This document shows, piece by piece, positions 1-7,681 of a stretch of DNA of 29,601 nucleotides; position 1 is the first letter of the stretch, and every line of letters begins with the position of its first letter. Origin of the DNA: RGIG8767 sp045531685 (GTDB taxonomy: Bacteria > Bacillota > Clostridia > Lachnospirales > Lachnospiraceae); contig JAZSEL010000139.1 in assembly GCA_045531685.1 (NCBI GenBank), positions 1 to 29,601 on the forward strand, given 5' to 3'. The notes under the pieces were generated by a model. That model was not told where the DNA came from and searched no databases. It saw nothing but the letters and a program-made list of their open reading frames with translations. The position numbers were made by a program, and so were the translations under genes.

Positions 1-66
1 AAATCCTTCTTAACTCCTGCCCAGAAGGCTGAAATGGAGGAAGGAGGAGGTGAAGCAGATGGCTAA
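1..66 (+). CDS. motA: MotA flagellar stator subunit, C-terminal end only (partial)
   Basis: Frame 1 is open from the window edge to a TAA at 64-66 and encodes about 21 residues that include FLTPAQKAEMEE, which resembles the cytoplasmic tail of MotA in clostridia. MotA is the four-helix partner of MotB in the ion-driven stator. The call rests mostly on position, directly before motB. The frame overlaps the motB start codon at 59 by 8 bases, which suggests translational coupling. With so few residues visible, any upstream protein with a charged tail cannot be excluded. Confidence 0.55.
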   Translation, partial: KSFLTPAQKAEMEEGGGEADG

Positions 67-874
67 ACGCAAAGCGGAAGAGGTAAAACCCGGGGCACCT
101 GCCTGGCAGTCCACTTTTGCCGATTTGATGAATCTGCTTCTTTGCTTTTTCGTACTTTTGTTTTCCATGTCTACCGTGGATGCCCAGAAGTTTCAGATGA
201 TTGCAGCATCCTTTTCCGAAACCTTCAGTATTTTTGATGCGGGAGCTACGGCGATTGGGGATGGTGTTCTTATCAGTAACGGTGTCAGCCAGCTGAATGA
301 GTTGGACCAGTATATTAACAGTACCGGTAAGACAGCAGAGTCGGAAGTGGACCAGAATAATGTGGAAGATTATGAAGAATTTGCCAGACAAATGGAAGAA
401 GAAAAATTGGCAGCTTCCGAGGAGTTGGCGGAAAAGGTCCAGGAAGCCATAGAAGAGCAGTCACTGGACGGGGATATTGATATTACCTTTACCTCACAAT
501 ATGTCCAGCTTACGTTAAAGGGGTCTATTTTGTTTGATTCCGGAAAAGCAGATTTACGGGATGATGCATTACCTGTTATTGAGCAGGTAGCCATGATTTT
601 AGAAAGATATGCGGAGAGTACAGTGGAGATTGAAGGACATACGGATAATGTCCCGATTAATACTTCGCGGTTTGAAAGCAATGACGTTTTGAGTAGTTAC
701 CGCGCATTGTCCATGTTTGATTATCTGGTGCAGAATACAAGCCTGGACCCGTCCATGCTGAAGCATTCCGGTAGGGGCGAATATGTTCCGGTAGCGGATA
801 ATTCCACACCGGAAGGCCGTGCGAAGAACCGTCGTATTGAAATCAAGATTTATAATACTCTCAGCGGAGAATAG
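59..874 (+). CDS. motB: MotB flagellar stator protein
   Basis: MotB pairs with MotA to form the ion channel of the flagellar stator and anchors it to peptidoglycan. The N-terminus has one membrane helix in the typical pattern TFADLMNLLLCFFVLLFSMS, in which Asp22 is the expected ion-binding residue. Residues about 90-135 are a charged plug/linker region. An OmpA-like peptidoglycan-binding domain follows, with IEGHTDNVPI and a C-terminal GRAKNRRIEI motif. The ATG at 59 (271 aa) is preferred over a GTG at 50, because the Shine-Dalgarno AAGGAGGAGG at 41-50 would overlap the GTG. The gene overlaps the presumed motA end and is followed closely by fliL. The driving ion (H+ or Na+) cannot be decided from sequence alone. 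Confidence 0.95.
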   Translation: MAKRKAEEVKPGAPAWQSTFADLMNLLLCFFVLLFSMSTVDAQKFQMIAASFSETFSIFDAGATAIGDGVLISNGVSQLNELDQYINSTGKTAESEVDQNNVEDYEEFARQMEEEKLAASEELAEKVQEAIEEQSLDGDIDITFTSQYVQLTLKGSILFDSGKADLRDDALPVIEQVAMILERYAESTVEIEGHTDNVPINTSRFESNDVLSSYRALSMFDYLVQNTSLDPSMLKHSGRGEYVPVADNSTPEGRAKNRRIEIKIYNTLSGE

Positions 875-894
875 ATTAAGTTAGGAGAGACAGT

Positions 895-1410
895 ATGAAA
901 AAGAATCTGTTATCCATTGCGATATTAGCACTTTTAATTGTAAATGTGGTTTTGACATCGGTTATGTTGTTTTCCGTAAACGGAACCATGAAAAAATCAG
1001 CAGCGTTGATAGACAGCATATCCGTTGCACTTAAGTTAGAAATGAATGAAGGAATTTCACAGGCAGAGGTGCAGAATGTTCCGATGGAAGATATTGCAGT
1101 ATACCAGATTCCGGAAGAGATGATGGTTCCTCTGGCAGTCGGAGCAGACGGAAAAGACCATTTCTGTCAGGTTTCCGTTTCCCTTTCCATGAATATGAAA
1201 GCAGACGGATATAAGGATTATGGTGAAACCATAGCAGAGAAGGAAGATTTGATTAAAGGTGAGATTGTCAGCGTAATCAGCAGTTATTCCATTGAAGAAG
1301 CTAAGGCAGACACAGACGCGATGCGTAGAGCAATTTTAGAACGTATCCAGCGGATGTACGATTCCGATTTTATTTTTAATGTAGTTTTCAGGGAAGTATA
1401 CTTCCAGTAA
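895..1410 (+). CDS. fliL: FliL flagellar basal body-associated protein
   Basis: A 171-residue bitopic protein with a short basic N-terminus, one membrane helix at about residues 6-28 and an extracytoplasmic domain. It fits FliL, which surrounds the stator and supports motor torque. The C-terminal half has the family pattern of a late segment with alternating charge (MRRAILERIQRMY) and a final beta strand, FNVVFREVYFQ. The Shine-Dalgarno TAGGAGAGA lies just before the ATG. The position between motB and fliM is the usual one in Firmicutes. FliL family members diverge strongly, so position carries much of the weight of the name. Confidence 0.88.
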   Translation: MKKNLLSIAILALLIVNVVLTSVMLFSVNGTMKKSAALIDSISVALKLEMNEGISQAEVQNVPMEDIAVYQIPEEMMVPLAVGADGKDHFCQVSVSLSMNMKADGYKDYGETIAEKEDLIKGEIVSVISSYSIEEAKADTDAMRRAILERIQRMYDSDFIFNVVFREVYFQ

Positions 1411-1444
1411 GACACAAGAAAAGTATGACGGGAGGTGAGCCTGC

Positions 1445-2425
1445 TTGGGAGAGGTACTATCTCAAAGTGAAATAGACAGTTTGCTTGCCGCACTCAGTAC
1501 TGGTGAGCTTGACGCGGAGGAGATGCAAAAGTCAGACGAACGGCAGGTTCGTAATTATGACTTTGCTCGTCCTGCTAAGTTCTCAAAAGAACATTTGCGT
1601 ACACTTGAAATTATATACGAACATTATGGTCGTCTGTTATCTACCAACCTGCCGCTGTATCTGCGGAAGAATGTACAGATTTCAGTGGCCAGTTCAGAAA
1701 CCGTAGTGTTTTCTGAATTTTCCAATGCGTTGTCCAATCCGGTTATTCTGGGGATTGTTAATTTTTCTCCTTTGCCGGGTTCTATCATTATCGAATTGGC
1801 ACCTAATCTGGGATTTGCCATGATTGACCGTATGCTCGGTGGTCAGGGAGTTCCCATTGATAAGACAAGAGATTTTTCCGATATTGAATTAACCATTTTG
1901 GATAAAATAATCGTTCTTTGTATGCAGCTTATGAAGGACCCGTGGCGTAACGTAGTGGATGTGAATCCGTTTTTGGAACGTATTGAAACAAATCCTCAGT
2001 TCGCCCAGATTATTGCACCAAATGATATGATTGCCATTGTAACATTAAATGTTAAGATTGGTGATGTAGAAGGATTTATGAATATATGTCTTCCGTTCTT
2101 TACCTTGGAAGATGTTATGGATAAGTTGAATACGAAATTCTGGTATTCAACCATGCAGGAGGTATCCGAAGAGGATTATTCCCAGTTTGTGGAGAGTATG
2201 ATTCGCAGGTCCCATGTGCCGGTAAAGGCGGTTCTGGGAAGAAGCAGCATTACGGTAAACGATTTTGTGAATCTGCAACGCGGGGATATTATCCGATTGA
2301 ATACCGGCACAGAGACGGAACTTTCCGTTTATGTGGGCAATATTAAAAAATTTAAGGCAATGCCCGGAAAGAGCGGCGATAAATATGCCGTCAGGGTTAC
2401 AAATGTCATAAGAGAGGAGGAATAG
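1445..2425 (+). CDS. fliM: FliM flagellar motor switch protein
   Basis: FliM forms the middle of the C-ring switch, binds CheY-P and sets the direction of rotation. The N-terminus LSQSEIDSLLAAL is the conserved CheY-P-binding helix. The central CheC-like domain and the C-terminal SpoA/FliN-like domain (SSITVNDFVNLQRGDIIRLN) follow. The length of 326 aa is normal. The start is a TTG at 1445, supported by Shine-Dalgarno GGAGGTGAG at about 1431-1439 and by the switch-binding motif directly after it. No in-frame ATG precedes that motif. The gene ends 3 bases before fliY, so the two are probably translationally coupled. Confidence 0.96.
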   Translation: MGEVLSQSEIDSLLAALSTGELDAEEMQKSDERQVRNYDFARPAKFSKEHLRTLEIIYEHYGRLLSTNLPLYLRKNVQISVASSETVVFSEFSNALSNPVILGIVNFSPLPGSIIIELAPNLGFAMIDRMLGGQGVPIDKTRDFSDIELTILDKIIVLCMQLMKDPWRNVVDVNPFLERIETNPQFAQIIAPNDMIAIVTLNVKIGDVEGFMNICLPFFTLEDVMDKLNTKFWYSTMQEVSEEDYSQFVESMIRRSHVPVKAVLGRSSITVNDFVNLQRGDIIRLNTGTETELSVYVGNIKKFKAMPGKSGDKYAVRVTNVIREEE

Positions 2426-2428
2426 GGC

Positions 2429-3727
2429 ATGGATGGAATGTTATCTCAAGACGAGATAAATGCCTTGCTAAGTGGATTAGCCGCAGGCGAACCGCTTCCA
2501 GAACCACAGTCAGTAGCCCCGGCACCGGAACCGGAACCAATGGTTCACGCTCAGGCAGTGACCGGTGATGTGGATTTGACGGATGTGGAAAAAGATGCGA
2601 TTGGTGAAGTGGCCAATATCAGCATGGGTACATCAGCTACAACGTTATACTCTCTGGTAAACAATAAGGTAGATATTACAACTCCGGTAGTTGATATAGC
2701 GACATGGGAAGACTTGATTAAAGTGGAAGACAGACCATGTGTATTCATTCAGATTAATTATACTGCCGGTCTGGATGGTAATAACATATTAATTCTAAGA
2801 GAACAGGACGTAAAAGTTATTACCGATTTGATGATGGGAGGAGACGGTTCCAATACGGACGGTGAATTGGGAGAATTGCATTTGAGTGCGATTTCGGAAG
2901 CAATGAACCAGATGATGGGTTCCGCAGCAACATCCCTTTCACAGATGCTTGATAAGATGATTGATATCAGTCCTCCGGCAGCGCAGTTAATGAGCATAGA
3001 GCAGGCTGTTACTAACGAGGAAATGTCAGATTTCCTGAAAGGAAAGTTTGTTAAGATATCGTTCCGGATGCGAATCGGTGAATTGGTTGACAGTACGATT
3101 TTACAGTTATACCCGATTGATTTTGCAAAGGAATTAGTAGCAACCTTCCTTGGAGGAGGGGACGCCGGTGCAGCAGAGCAGACACCGGAGCCGGCACCAT
3201 ACGAGCCACCGAAGGTAGAGCCGGTGCAGCAACCGGTAATGGATGCCGCACCACAGGGAATGCCAATGCAGGGCATGAATCCAATGATGGGAATGCCGGA
3301 TATGAGCATGCAGGGCATGAATCCGATGATGGGAATGCCGATGCAGGGTATGAATCCAATGATGGGAATGCCGATGCAGGGTATGAATCCGATGATGGGA
3401 ATGCCAATGCAGGGAATGCCGATGCAGAATTCGGTTAGTTATCAGCCGGCGCAGTTTGAAAACTTCAATGGAAATCTTGAGGCGGTTCAGAGCAATGAAA
3501 ATATCAGCCTGATTATGGATGTTCCATTGGAAGTAACGGTAGAGCTGGGAAGAACAACGAAATCTATTTCGGAGATTCTTGATTTCACACCGGGAACGAT
3601 TATTGAATTGGAGAGAATTGCCGGTGAACCGATAGATGTTTTGGTAAACGGCAAATTCGTTGCCAAAGGTGAAGTTGTTGTTATTGAAGAGAGTTTTGGT
3701 ATTCGTGTTACAGAAATAATAAAATAA
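2429..3727 (+). CDS. fliY: FliY: CheC-like phosphatase fused to FliN-type switch domain
   Basis: FliY replaces FliN in many Firmicutes. It is part of the C-ring and also dephosphorylates CheY-P. Residues 4-15 (MLSQDEINALLS) repeat the CheY-binding helix seen in FliM. Residues about 45-235 form a CheC-like domain with both phosphatase signatures: D56-E60-N63-G67 and S153-E157-N160-G164. A proline/glutamate-rich stretch and then a methionine-rich tandem repeat (residues 278-333) form a long linker. Residues about 350-432 are the SpoA/FliN domain, with VPLEVTVELGRT and FTPGTIIELER. At 432 aa it is longer than typical FliY proteins of about 380 aa, and the repeat explains most of the difference. 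It is followed by cheY 20 bases downstream. Confidence 0.95.
   Translation: MDGMLSQDEINALLSGLAAGEPLPEPQSVAPAPEPEPMVHAQAVTGDVDLTDVEKDAIGEVANISMGTSATTLYSLVNNKVDITTPVVDIATWEDLIKVEDRPCVFIQINYTAGLDGNNILILREQDVKVITDLMMGGDGSNTDGELGELHLSAISEAMNQMMGSAATSLSQMLDKMIDISPPAAQLMSIEQAVTNEEMSDFLKGKFVKISFRMRIGELVDSTILQLYPIDFAKELVATFLGGGDAGAAEQTPEPAPYEPPKVEPVQQPVMDAAPQGMPMQGMNPMMGMPDMSMQGMNPMMGMPMQGMNPMMGMPMQGMNPMMGMPMQGMPMQNSVSYQPAQFENFNGNLEAVQSNENISLIMDVPLEVTVELGRTTKSISEILDFTPGTIIELERIAGEPIDVLVNGKFVAKGEVVVIEESFGIRVTEIIK
3266..3427 (+). repeat. Tandem 33-bp repeat encoding a Met-rich linker in fliY
   Basis: Four nearly identical 33-base units, at 3266-3298, 3308-3340, 3341-3373 and 3374-3406, each encode MQGMNPMMGMP. 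They differ only at third codon positions. A 9-base insert (Asp-Met-Ser) separates units 1 and 2, and a shortened unit follows to 3427. Because the period is a multiple of 3, gain or loss of units would keep the reading frame. Confidence 0.93.
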
Positions 3728-3747
3728 TTGATTGGGAGTAAAAAACT

Positions 3748-4110
3748 ATGGCAAAAAACATTTTAATTTGTGATGACGCAGCATTTATGAGAATGATGAT
3801 TAAGGACATTCTTACAAAGAATGGCTACAATGTAGTTGGAGAAGCAGAAAACGGTGCAAAGGGTGTAGAAAAATACAACGAATTAAAGCCGGATTTAGTA
3901 TTGATGGATATTACCATGCCGGAAATGGATGGTATCGCTGCATTAAAGGCAATTAAAGCAGCAGATCCGGGTGCAACTGTTATTATGTGTTCTGCAATGG
4001 GCCAGCAGGCAATGATTATTGAATCCATTACCGCAGGTGCTAAGGACTTTATCGTAAAGCCGTTCCAGGCAGACCGTGTTATCGAAGCAGTTAAGAAGGT
4101 TTTAGGATAA
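3748..4110 (+). CDS. cheY: CheY chemotaxis response regulator (operon copy)
   Basis: A single receiver domain of 120 aa with no output domain. The acidic pair D9/D10, phosphoacceptor D54 in VLMDITMP, switch S82 in MCSAMGQ and K104 in VKPF are all in place. CheA would phosphorylate D54. The phosphorylated form binds FliM/FliY, whose genes lie directly upstream. The location between fliY and fliO is standard for clostridia and bacilli. The stop codon is directly followed by the fliO ATG. The codon choice looks somewhat more biased than in the neighbouring export genes, which suggests high expression (inference). Confidence 0.95.
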   Translation: MAKNILICDDAAFMRMMIKDILTKNGYNVVGEAENGAKGVEKYNELKPDLVLMDITMPEMDGIAALKAIKAADPGATVIMCSAMGQQAMIIESITAGAKDFIVKPFQADRVIEAVKKVLG

Positions 4111-4503
4111 ATGATATTGTTGACAGAATCCGGACGGATAGATTCATTTGTTCAGTTCGTTACAGTGTTGTTGCTCTTTTTGGTTGTTTTGTTTATTACA
4201 TATGGAGTAACAAGATGGATTTCAGGGATTCAGAAGACACAAATGATGGGAAGAAATATGGAAGTTCTTGATACTATGCGTATTTCTTCTACAAAATATC
4301 TTCAGATTGTTCGTGCAGGGGACAAATATTTGGTAATTGCCGTATGCAAAGATACGGTTACCATGCTGACGGAGATTGCAGAGGATAGTCTTGTTATGGA
4401 ACAGACGATGCAAGGAAAAGGATATCAGCTTGGTTTTCATGAAATCCTTGAGAAATTCAAAGACCAAAACTTGACAGAAAAGACGACAGATGAAGAGAAA
4501 TAA
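4111..4503 (+). CDS. fliO: FliO flagellar export scaffold protein (FliO/FliZ family)
   Basis: A short bitopic protein of 130 aa. It has a membrane helix at about residues 13-33 and a cytoplasmic domain with the FliO pattern MEVLDTMRISSTKYLQIVRAGDKYLVIAV. FliO helps assemble the FliP ring of the type III export gate. The ATG directly abuts the cheY stop, with a weak Shine-Dalgarno (AGGAT) inside the cheY end, so coupling is likely. The family is poorly conserved, and the position just before fliP supports the name. Confidence 0.87.
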   Translation: MILLTESGRIDSFVQFVTVLLLFLVVLFITYGVTRWISGIQKTQMMGRNMEVLDTMRISSTKYLQIVRAGDKYLVIAVCKDTVTMLTEIAEDSLVMEQTMQGKGYQLGFHEILEKFKDQNLTEKTTDEEK

Positions 4504-4509
4504 AAGTTT

Positions 4510-5394
4510 ATGAAAAAATTGAGTATACGTTTTTTAACTAAGTATATGCGTACAATATGCCTGCTTTTCATAGTAGGCATATTGTGTATTTGTACGAAGA
4601 TACCGGTTTATGCTACAAGCGGTATTGATATTGGGGAGAGGCATCTTACGGGAACAACCGAAGAGAGAACCAATATTAAAGAGCCGGGAAGTAGTGAGAA
4701 TGCAGAGGAATTGCGCGAGTTGAATATCGCCAATAACCTGACGGTTACCTATAATGACGGAAACGGGGAGTTAAATGGTGCTCTCAGAATTTTAATTACA
4801 TTAACTCTGATTGCCATTGCACCGACTCTCATTATTCTTTTAACGTCATTTACCCGAATTATTATAGTGCTGCATTTTACCAGAAATGCACTGAATACTA
4901 CGTCAGCACCGCCGAATCAGGTAATTATCGGACTGGCGTTGTTTTTGACGTTCTTTATTATGAATCCGGTAATTACCCAGATCAGGACAGAGGCAATTGA
5001 ACCTTTTGATGCAGGACAGATTACCCAGGAAGAAGCGTTGGAGGCGGCAATGGATCCCCTTAGGGATTTTATGTACCGTGAGACGCAGAAAAAGGACGTG
5101 GAGATGTTTATGGAAATCTCCGGTACGGAGTGGACGGGAAGCCTGGATGACATTCCAAATTCGGTATTAATCCCAAGTTTTATCGTGAGTGAACTCAGAA
5201 CGGCATTTATTATCGGTTTTTTGATTTATATTCCTTTTATTGTAATCGATATGGTAGTGGCGTCGGCTCTTATGAGTATGGGTATGATGATGTTGCCGCC
5301 GACTACGATTTCCATGCCGTTTAAAATTTTACTTTTTGTATTGGCAGATGGATGGAATCTGATTATCGGCAATTTAGTCCGAACATTTTATTAA
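4510..5394 (+). CDS. fliP: FliP flagellar export gate protein
   Basis: FliP forms, with FliQ and FliR, the helical core of the flagellar type III export gate. The N-terminus has a signal-peptide-like segment (residues about 12-36, ending near VYATS), followed by an extracytoplasmic stretch. The conserved FliP core comes next: TLIILLTSFTRIIIVLHF, then NQVIIGLALFLTFFIMNP. The C-terminal hairpin is GMMMLPPTTISMPFKILLF. At 294 aa it is slightly longer than the usual 220-260 aa, because of the extended periplasmic-side N-terminal segment. The Shine-Dalgarno is weak, so initiation may depend on coupling to fliO, 6 bases upstream. A strong hairpin lies in codons 14-26 (see findings). Confidence 0.95.
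   Translation: MKKLSIRFLTKYMRTICLLFIVGILCICTKIPVYATSGIDIGERHLTGTTEERTNIKEPGSSENAEELRELNIANNLTVTYNDGNGELNGALRILITLTLIAIAPTLIILLTSFTRIIIVLHFTRNALNTTSAPPNQVIIGLALFLTFFIMNPVITQIRTEAIEPFDAGQITQEEALEAAMDPLRDFMYRETQKKDVEMFMEISGTEWTGSLDDIPNSVLIPSFIVSELRTAFIIGFLIYIPFIVIDMVVASALMSMGMMMLPPTTISMPFKILLFVLADGWNLIIGNLVRTFY
4550..4587 (+). repeat. Inverted repeat / mRNA hairpin in the fliP signal-peptide region
   Basis: Arms ACAATATGCCT (4552-4562) and AGGCATATTGT (4575-4585) are perfectly complementary over 11 bp. Wobble and Watson-Crick pairs extend the stem on both sides to 15 bp around an 8-base loop at 4565-4572. It sits about 40 bases after the fliP ATG. No U-tract follows, so it is not a terminator. 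Confidence 0.7.
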
Positions 5395-5412
5395 TTGTAA
5401 GGAGATGGTGAT

Positions 5413-5679
5413 ATGACAATTGATGATATTGTCCAAATCAGTTCAGAGGCTTTATATACCATTGTTATCACAGCGGCACCGGTTTTACTTGTCTCGCTGG
5501 TTGTGGGATTGATTGTCAGTATTTTCCAGACGGTAACTTCCATTCAGGAGCAGACTCTTACCTTTGTTCCGAAGATACTGGCTATTTTTGTGGCTCTATT
5601 GTTATTGGGACACTGGATGATGAATAATATGGTGGAGTTTATGATCAGACTTTGGTCGGATTTTACGGTGTATATATAA
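5413..5679 (+). CDS. fliQ: FliQ flagellar export gate protein
   Basis: 88 aa with two membrane helices (about residues 14-37 and 50-72), the normal size and form of FliQ. The conserved segment VSLVVGLIVSIFQTVTSIQEQTL, split here after IVSIFQ, with FVPKI next, is typical. It assembles with FliP and FliR in the export gate. A clear Shine-Dalgarno, AAGGAGATGG, precedes the ATG. fliR follows after 6 bases. Confidence 0.95.
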   Translation: MTIDDIVQISSEALYTIVITAAPVLLVSLVVGLIVSIFQTVTSIQEQTLTFVPKILAIFVALLLLGHWMMNNMVEFMIRLWSDFTVYI

Positions 5680-5685
5680 AGTAAG

Positions 5686-6468
5686 ATGATTAATTATTCC
5701 TTTTCACTAGTAGATATAGAATATTTTTTACTCATATTTGTAAGAATCAGTATGTTTGTATATCTGGCACCTTTTTATGGAATGAAGGGAGTACCCAATC
5801 AGGTTAAGATAGGTCTTTCCTTTTTTGTATCCATTCTGCTGTTTCATGTGACACAACCCCATGAGGCATTGGTTTATAGCACCGTGTGGGGATATGCCAT
5901 GATTGTGGCAAAGGAGGCACTTACCGGACTGTTTCTGGGATACGGAGTCTCCATTTGTACCAGTGTGGTAGCATTTGCGGGACGTATTATTGATATGGAG
6001 ACCGGTTTGTCCATGGCCAATCTCATGGACCCAACAACCAATGAGATGAGCAGTATGACCGGTGTGTTTTATCAATACACGGTTACCTTGATTTTACTGA
6101 TAAGCGGTATGCACAGATATCTTTTGACAGCGCTGGCTGAGACGTATGTATTGATTCCCGTAAACGGAGCTATCTTTCATACGGACAAATTGCTTCAGAC
6201 CATGCTGCTGTTTTTGCAGGAATACATATCCATAGGATTTCGTATTTGTCTTCCGGTGTTTGCGGTAATGTTACTTCTCAATGCGATATTAGGAATTATG
6301 GCGAAGGTGGCACCACAGATGAATATGTTTGCAGTTGGACTTCAATTAAAGGTTTTGGTGGGCTTATGTGTGTTGTTTATTACGGTAGGAATGCTTCCGG
6401 GAGTGGCCGACTTTATCTATACGGAAATGAAACAGATGATGGTGGCATTTGTGGAAAGCATGCTGTAA
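5686..6468 (+). CDS. fliR: FliR flagellar export gate protein
   Basis: A 260-residue polytopic protein with about six membrane segments. It matches FliR by order, size and motifs such as PNQVKIGLSFFVSILLF near residue 40 and the GYGVSICTSVVAFAGRIIDME segment at about residues 85-105 (here given in part). FliR is the last subunit of the FliPQR complex and contacts FlhB. The Shine-Dalgarno is weak. The stop codon overlaps the candidate flhB ATG by one base (TAATG). Confidence 0.94.
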   Translation: MINYSFSLVDIEYFLLIFVRISMFVYLAPFYGMKGVPNQVKIGLSFFVSILLFHVTQPHEALVYSTVWGYAMIVAKEALTGLFLGYGVSICTSVVAFAGRIIDMETGLSMANLMDPTTNEMSSMTGVFYQYTVTLILLISGMHRYLLTALAETYVLIPVNGAIFHTDKLLQTMLLFLQEYISIGFRICLPVFAVMLLLNAILGIMAKVAPQMNMFAVGLQLKVLVGLCVLFITVGMLPGVADFIYTEMKQMMVAFVESML

Positions 6469-7646
6469 TGCTATCAGACCTTACGGATGGCCGGATGGAC
6501 ATTCCCGTGCAGGATGTTCCGGGCAAAGGGCATGTAGTGATACCTCTTAATTTGCAGTTCTTTGCTGACGATGGACAGGGCGGAGAAAAGACGGAAGAAC
6601 CGACTGCCAAGAAATTAGAGGATGCAAGAAAAGAAGGTCAGGTGGCAAAATCGAGGGAAATTGCTAACGGCCTGGGGATTTTGGCTCTTTTCTTGGTCTT
6701 GCAGCTTTGGGTTGGCAGTATGGGAAAAAGCTTTATGGAGCTTTTCGAATTGGTATACACAAGAATTCCGGATACGGTAGCCCTTATTGGAAATCCGGTT
6801 CCGGAAACGGCTATGAACAATATGTTTCAACATGCCATTACTTTGGTAATCAAGATTGTTCTGCCTATCTTTTTAGTGGGCTTTGCAGTGGCATTTGTCA
6901 GTGATTACATGCAGGTTAAATGGAAACCTACAGCCAAGCCGCTACAGCCTAAATTTAATAAGCTGAATCCGGTCAGCGGATTTAAAAAGATTTTTTCTGC
7001 CAATGCCCTTGTGGAATTGATTAAATCCATCGCCAAGATACTGCTTATATTTTATGTTTCCTATTCCTATCTTAAGGATAAGGGGGAGCAACTCTTTTTA
7101 TTATATGATTTGGAATTAATGCCGGCAGTGATTTTGATAGGAGATACGGTAATTGGACTGGGAATCCGAATCGCTGTTGTATATATGATTCTTGCAATGG
7201 CTGATTTTGCATATCAGAAGTATAAGTTCCACAAGGATATGAAAATGACCAAGCAGGAAGTAAAAGAAGAATATAAAAATCAGGAAGGAAATCCTGAGAT
7301 TAAGGGTAAAATCAGACAGAGAATGCGTGAGGTATCCCAGCGTCGTATGATGCAGTCATTGCCTCAGGCAGATGTAGTTATTACCAATCCGACCCATTAT
7401 GCGGTTGCCATTAAGTATGACCAGGAAGAAGCACCGGCGCCAATTGTGATTGCCAAGGGGGAAGATTATCTGGCTCAAAAGATTAAAGAAGTGGCAAGAG
7501 AACATAATGTGGAAATTGTAGAAAACAAGCCTTTGGCACGAATGCTGTATGCCAATGTGGATATCGGAGCACAGATTCCGCCGGAATTGTATCAGGCGGT
7601 TGCTGAGGTCCTGGCATTCGTATATCATGCAAAGGGCAAGATATAG
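6468..7646 (+). CDS. flhB: FlhB export gate and substrate-specificity switch protein
   Basis: FlhB controls the switch from rod/hook to filament export. The soluble N-terminus has the clostridial pattern LNLQFFADDGQGGEKTEEPT, followed by four membrane segments and a cytoplasmic domain with the autocleavage motif NPTH (ITNPTHYAVAIKY). The frame stays open far upstream inside fliR. The ATG at 6468 overlaps the fliR stop by one base but lacks a Shine-Dalgarno. A GTG at 6537, with AAAGGG at about 6525-6530, would start the protein just before the conserved NLQFFA (369 aa instead of 392). The upstream 23 residues look unconserved, so the later start is a serious alternative. The gene is followed by flhA. 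Confidence 0.93.
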   Translation: MLSDLTDGRMDIPVQDVPGKGHVVIPLNLQFFADDGQGGEKTEEPTAKKLEDARKEGQVAKSREIANGLGILALFLVLQLWVGSMGKSFMELFELVYTRIPDTVALIGNPVPETAMNNMFQHAITLVIKIVLPIFLVGFAVAFVSDYMQVKWKPTAKPLQPKFNKLNPVSGFKKIFSANALVELIKSIAKILLIFYVSYSYLKDKGEQLFLLYDLELMPAVILIGDTVIGLGIRIAVVYMILAMADFAYQKYKFHKDMKMTKQEVKEEYKNQEGNPEIKGKIRQRMREVSQRRMMQSLPQADVVITNPTHYAVAIKYDQEEAPAPIVIAKGEDYLAQKIKEVAREHNVEIVENKPLARMLYANVDIGAQIPPELYQAVAEVLAFVYHAKGKI

Positions 7647-7681
7647 AAGACTAGATATGGATACGGAAAGGAGGAAGAGCA

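Noticed and set aside
1871..1900. TCCGATAT inside fliM resembling a sigma-28 -10 element
   Set aside because: No TAAA -35 lies 15 bases upstream, and it is inside a conserved coding region.
2758..3318. Long minus-strand reading frame opposite fliY
   Set aside because: It lies wholly inside a well-supported gene, has no ribosome-binding site and its composition mirrors the fliY codons.
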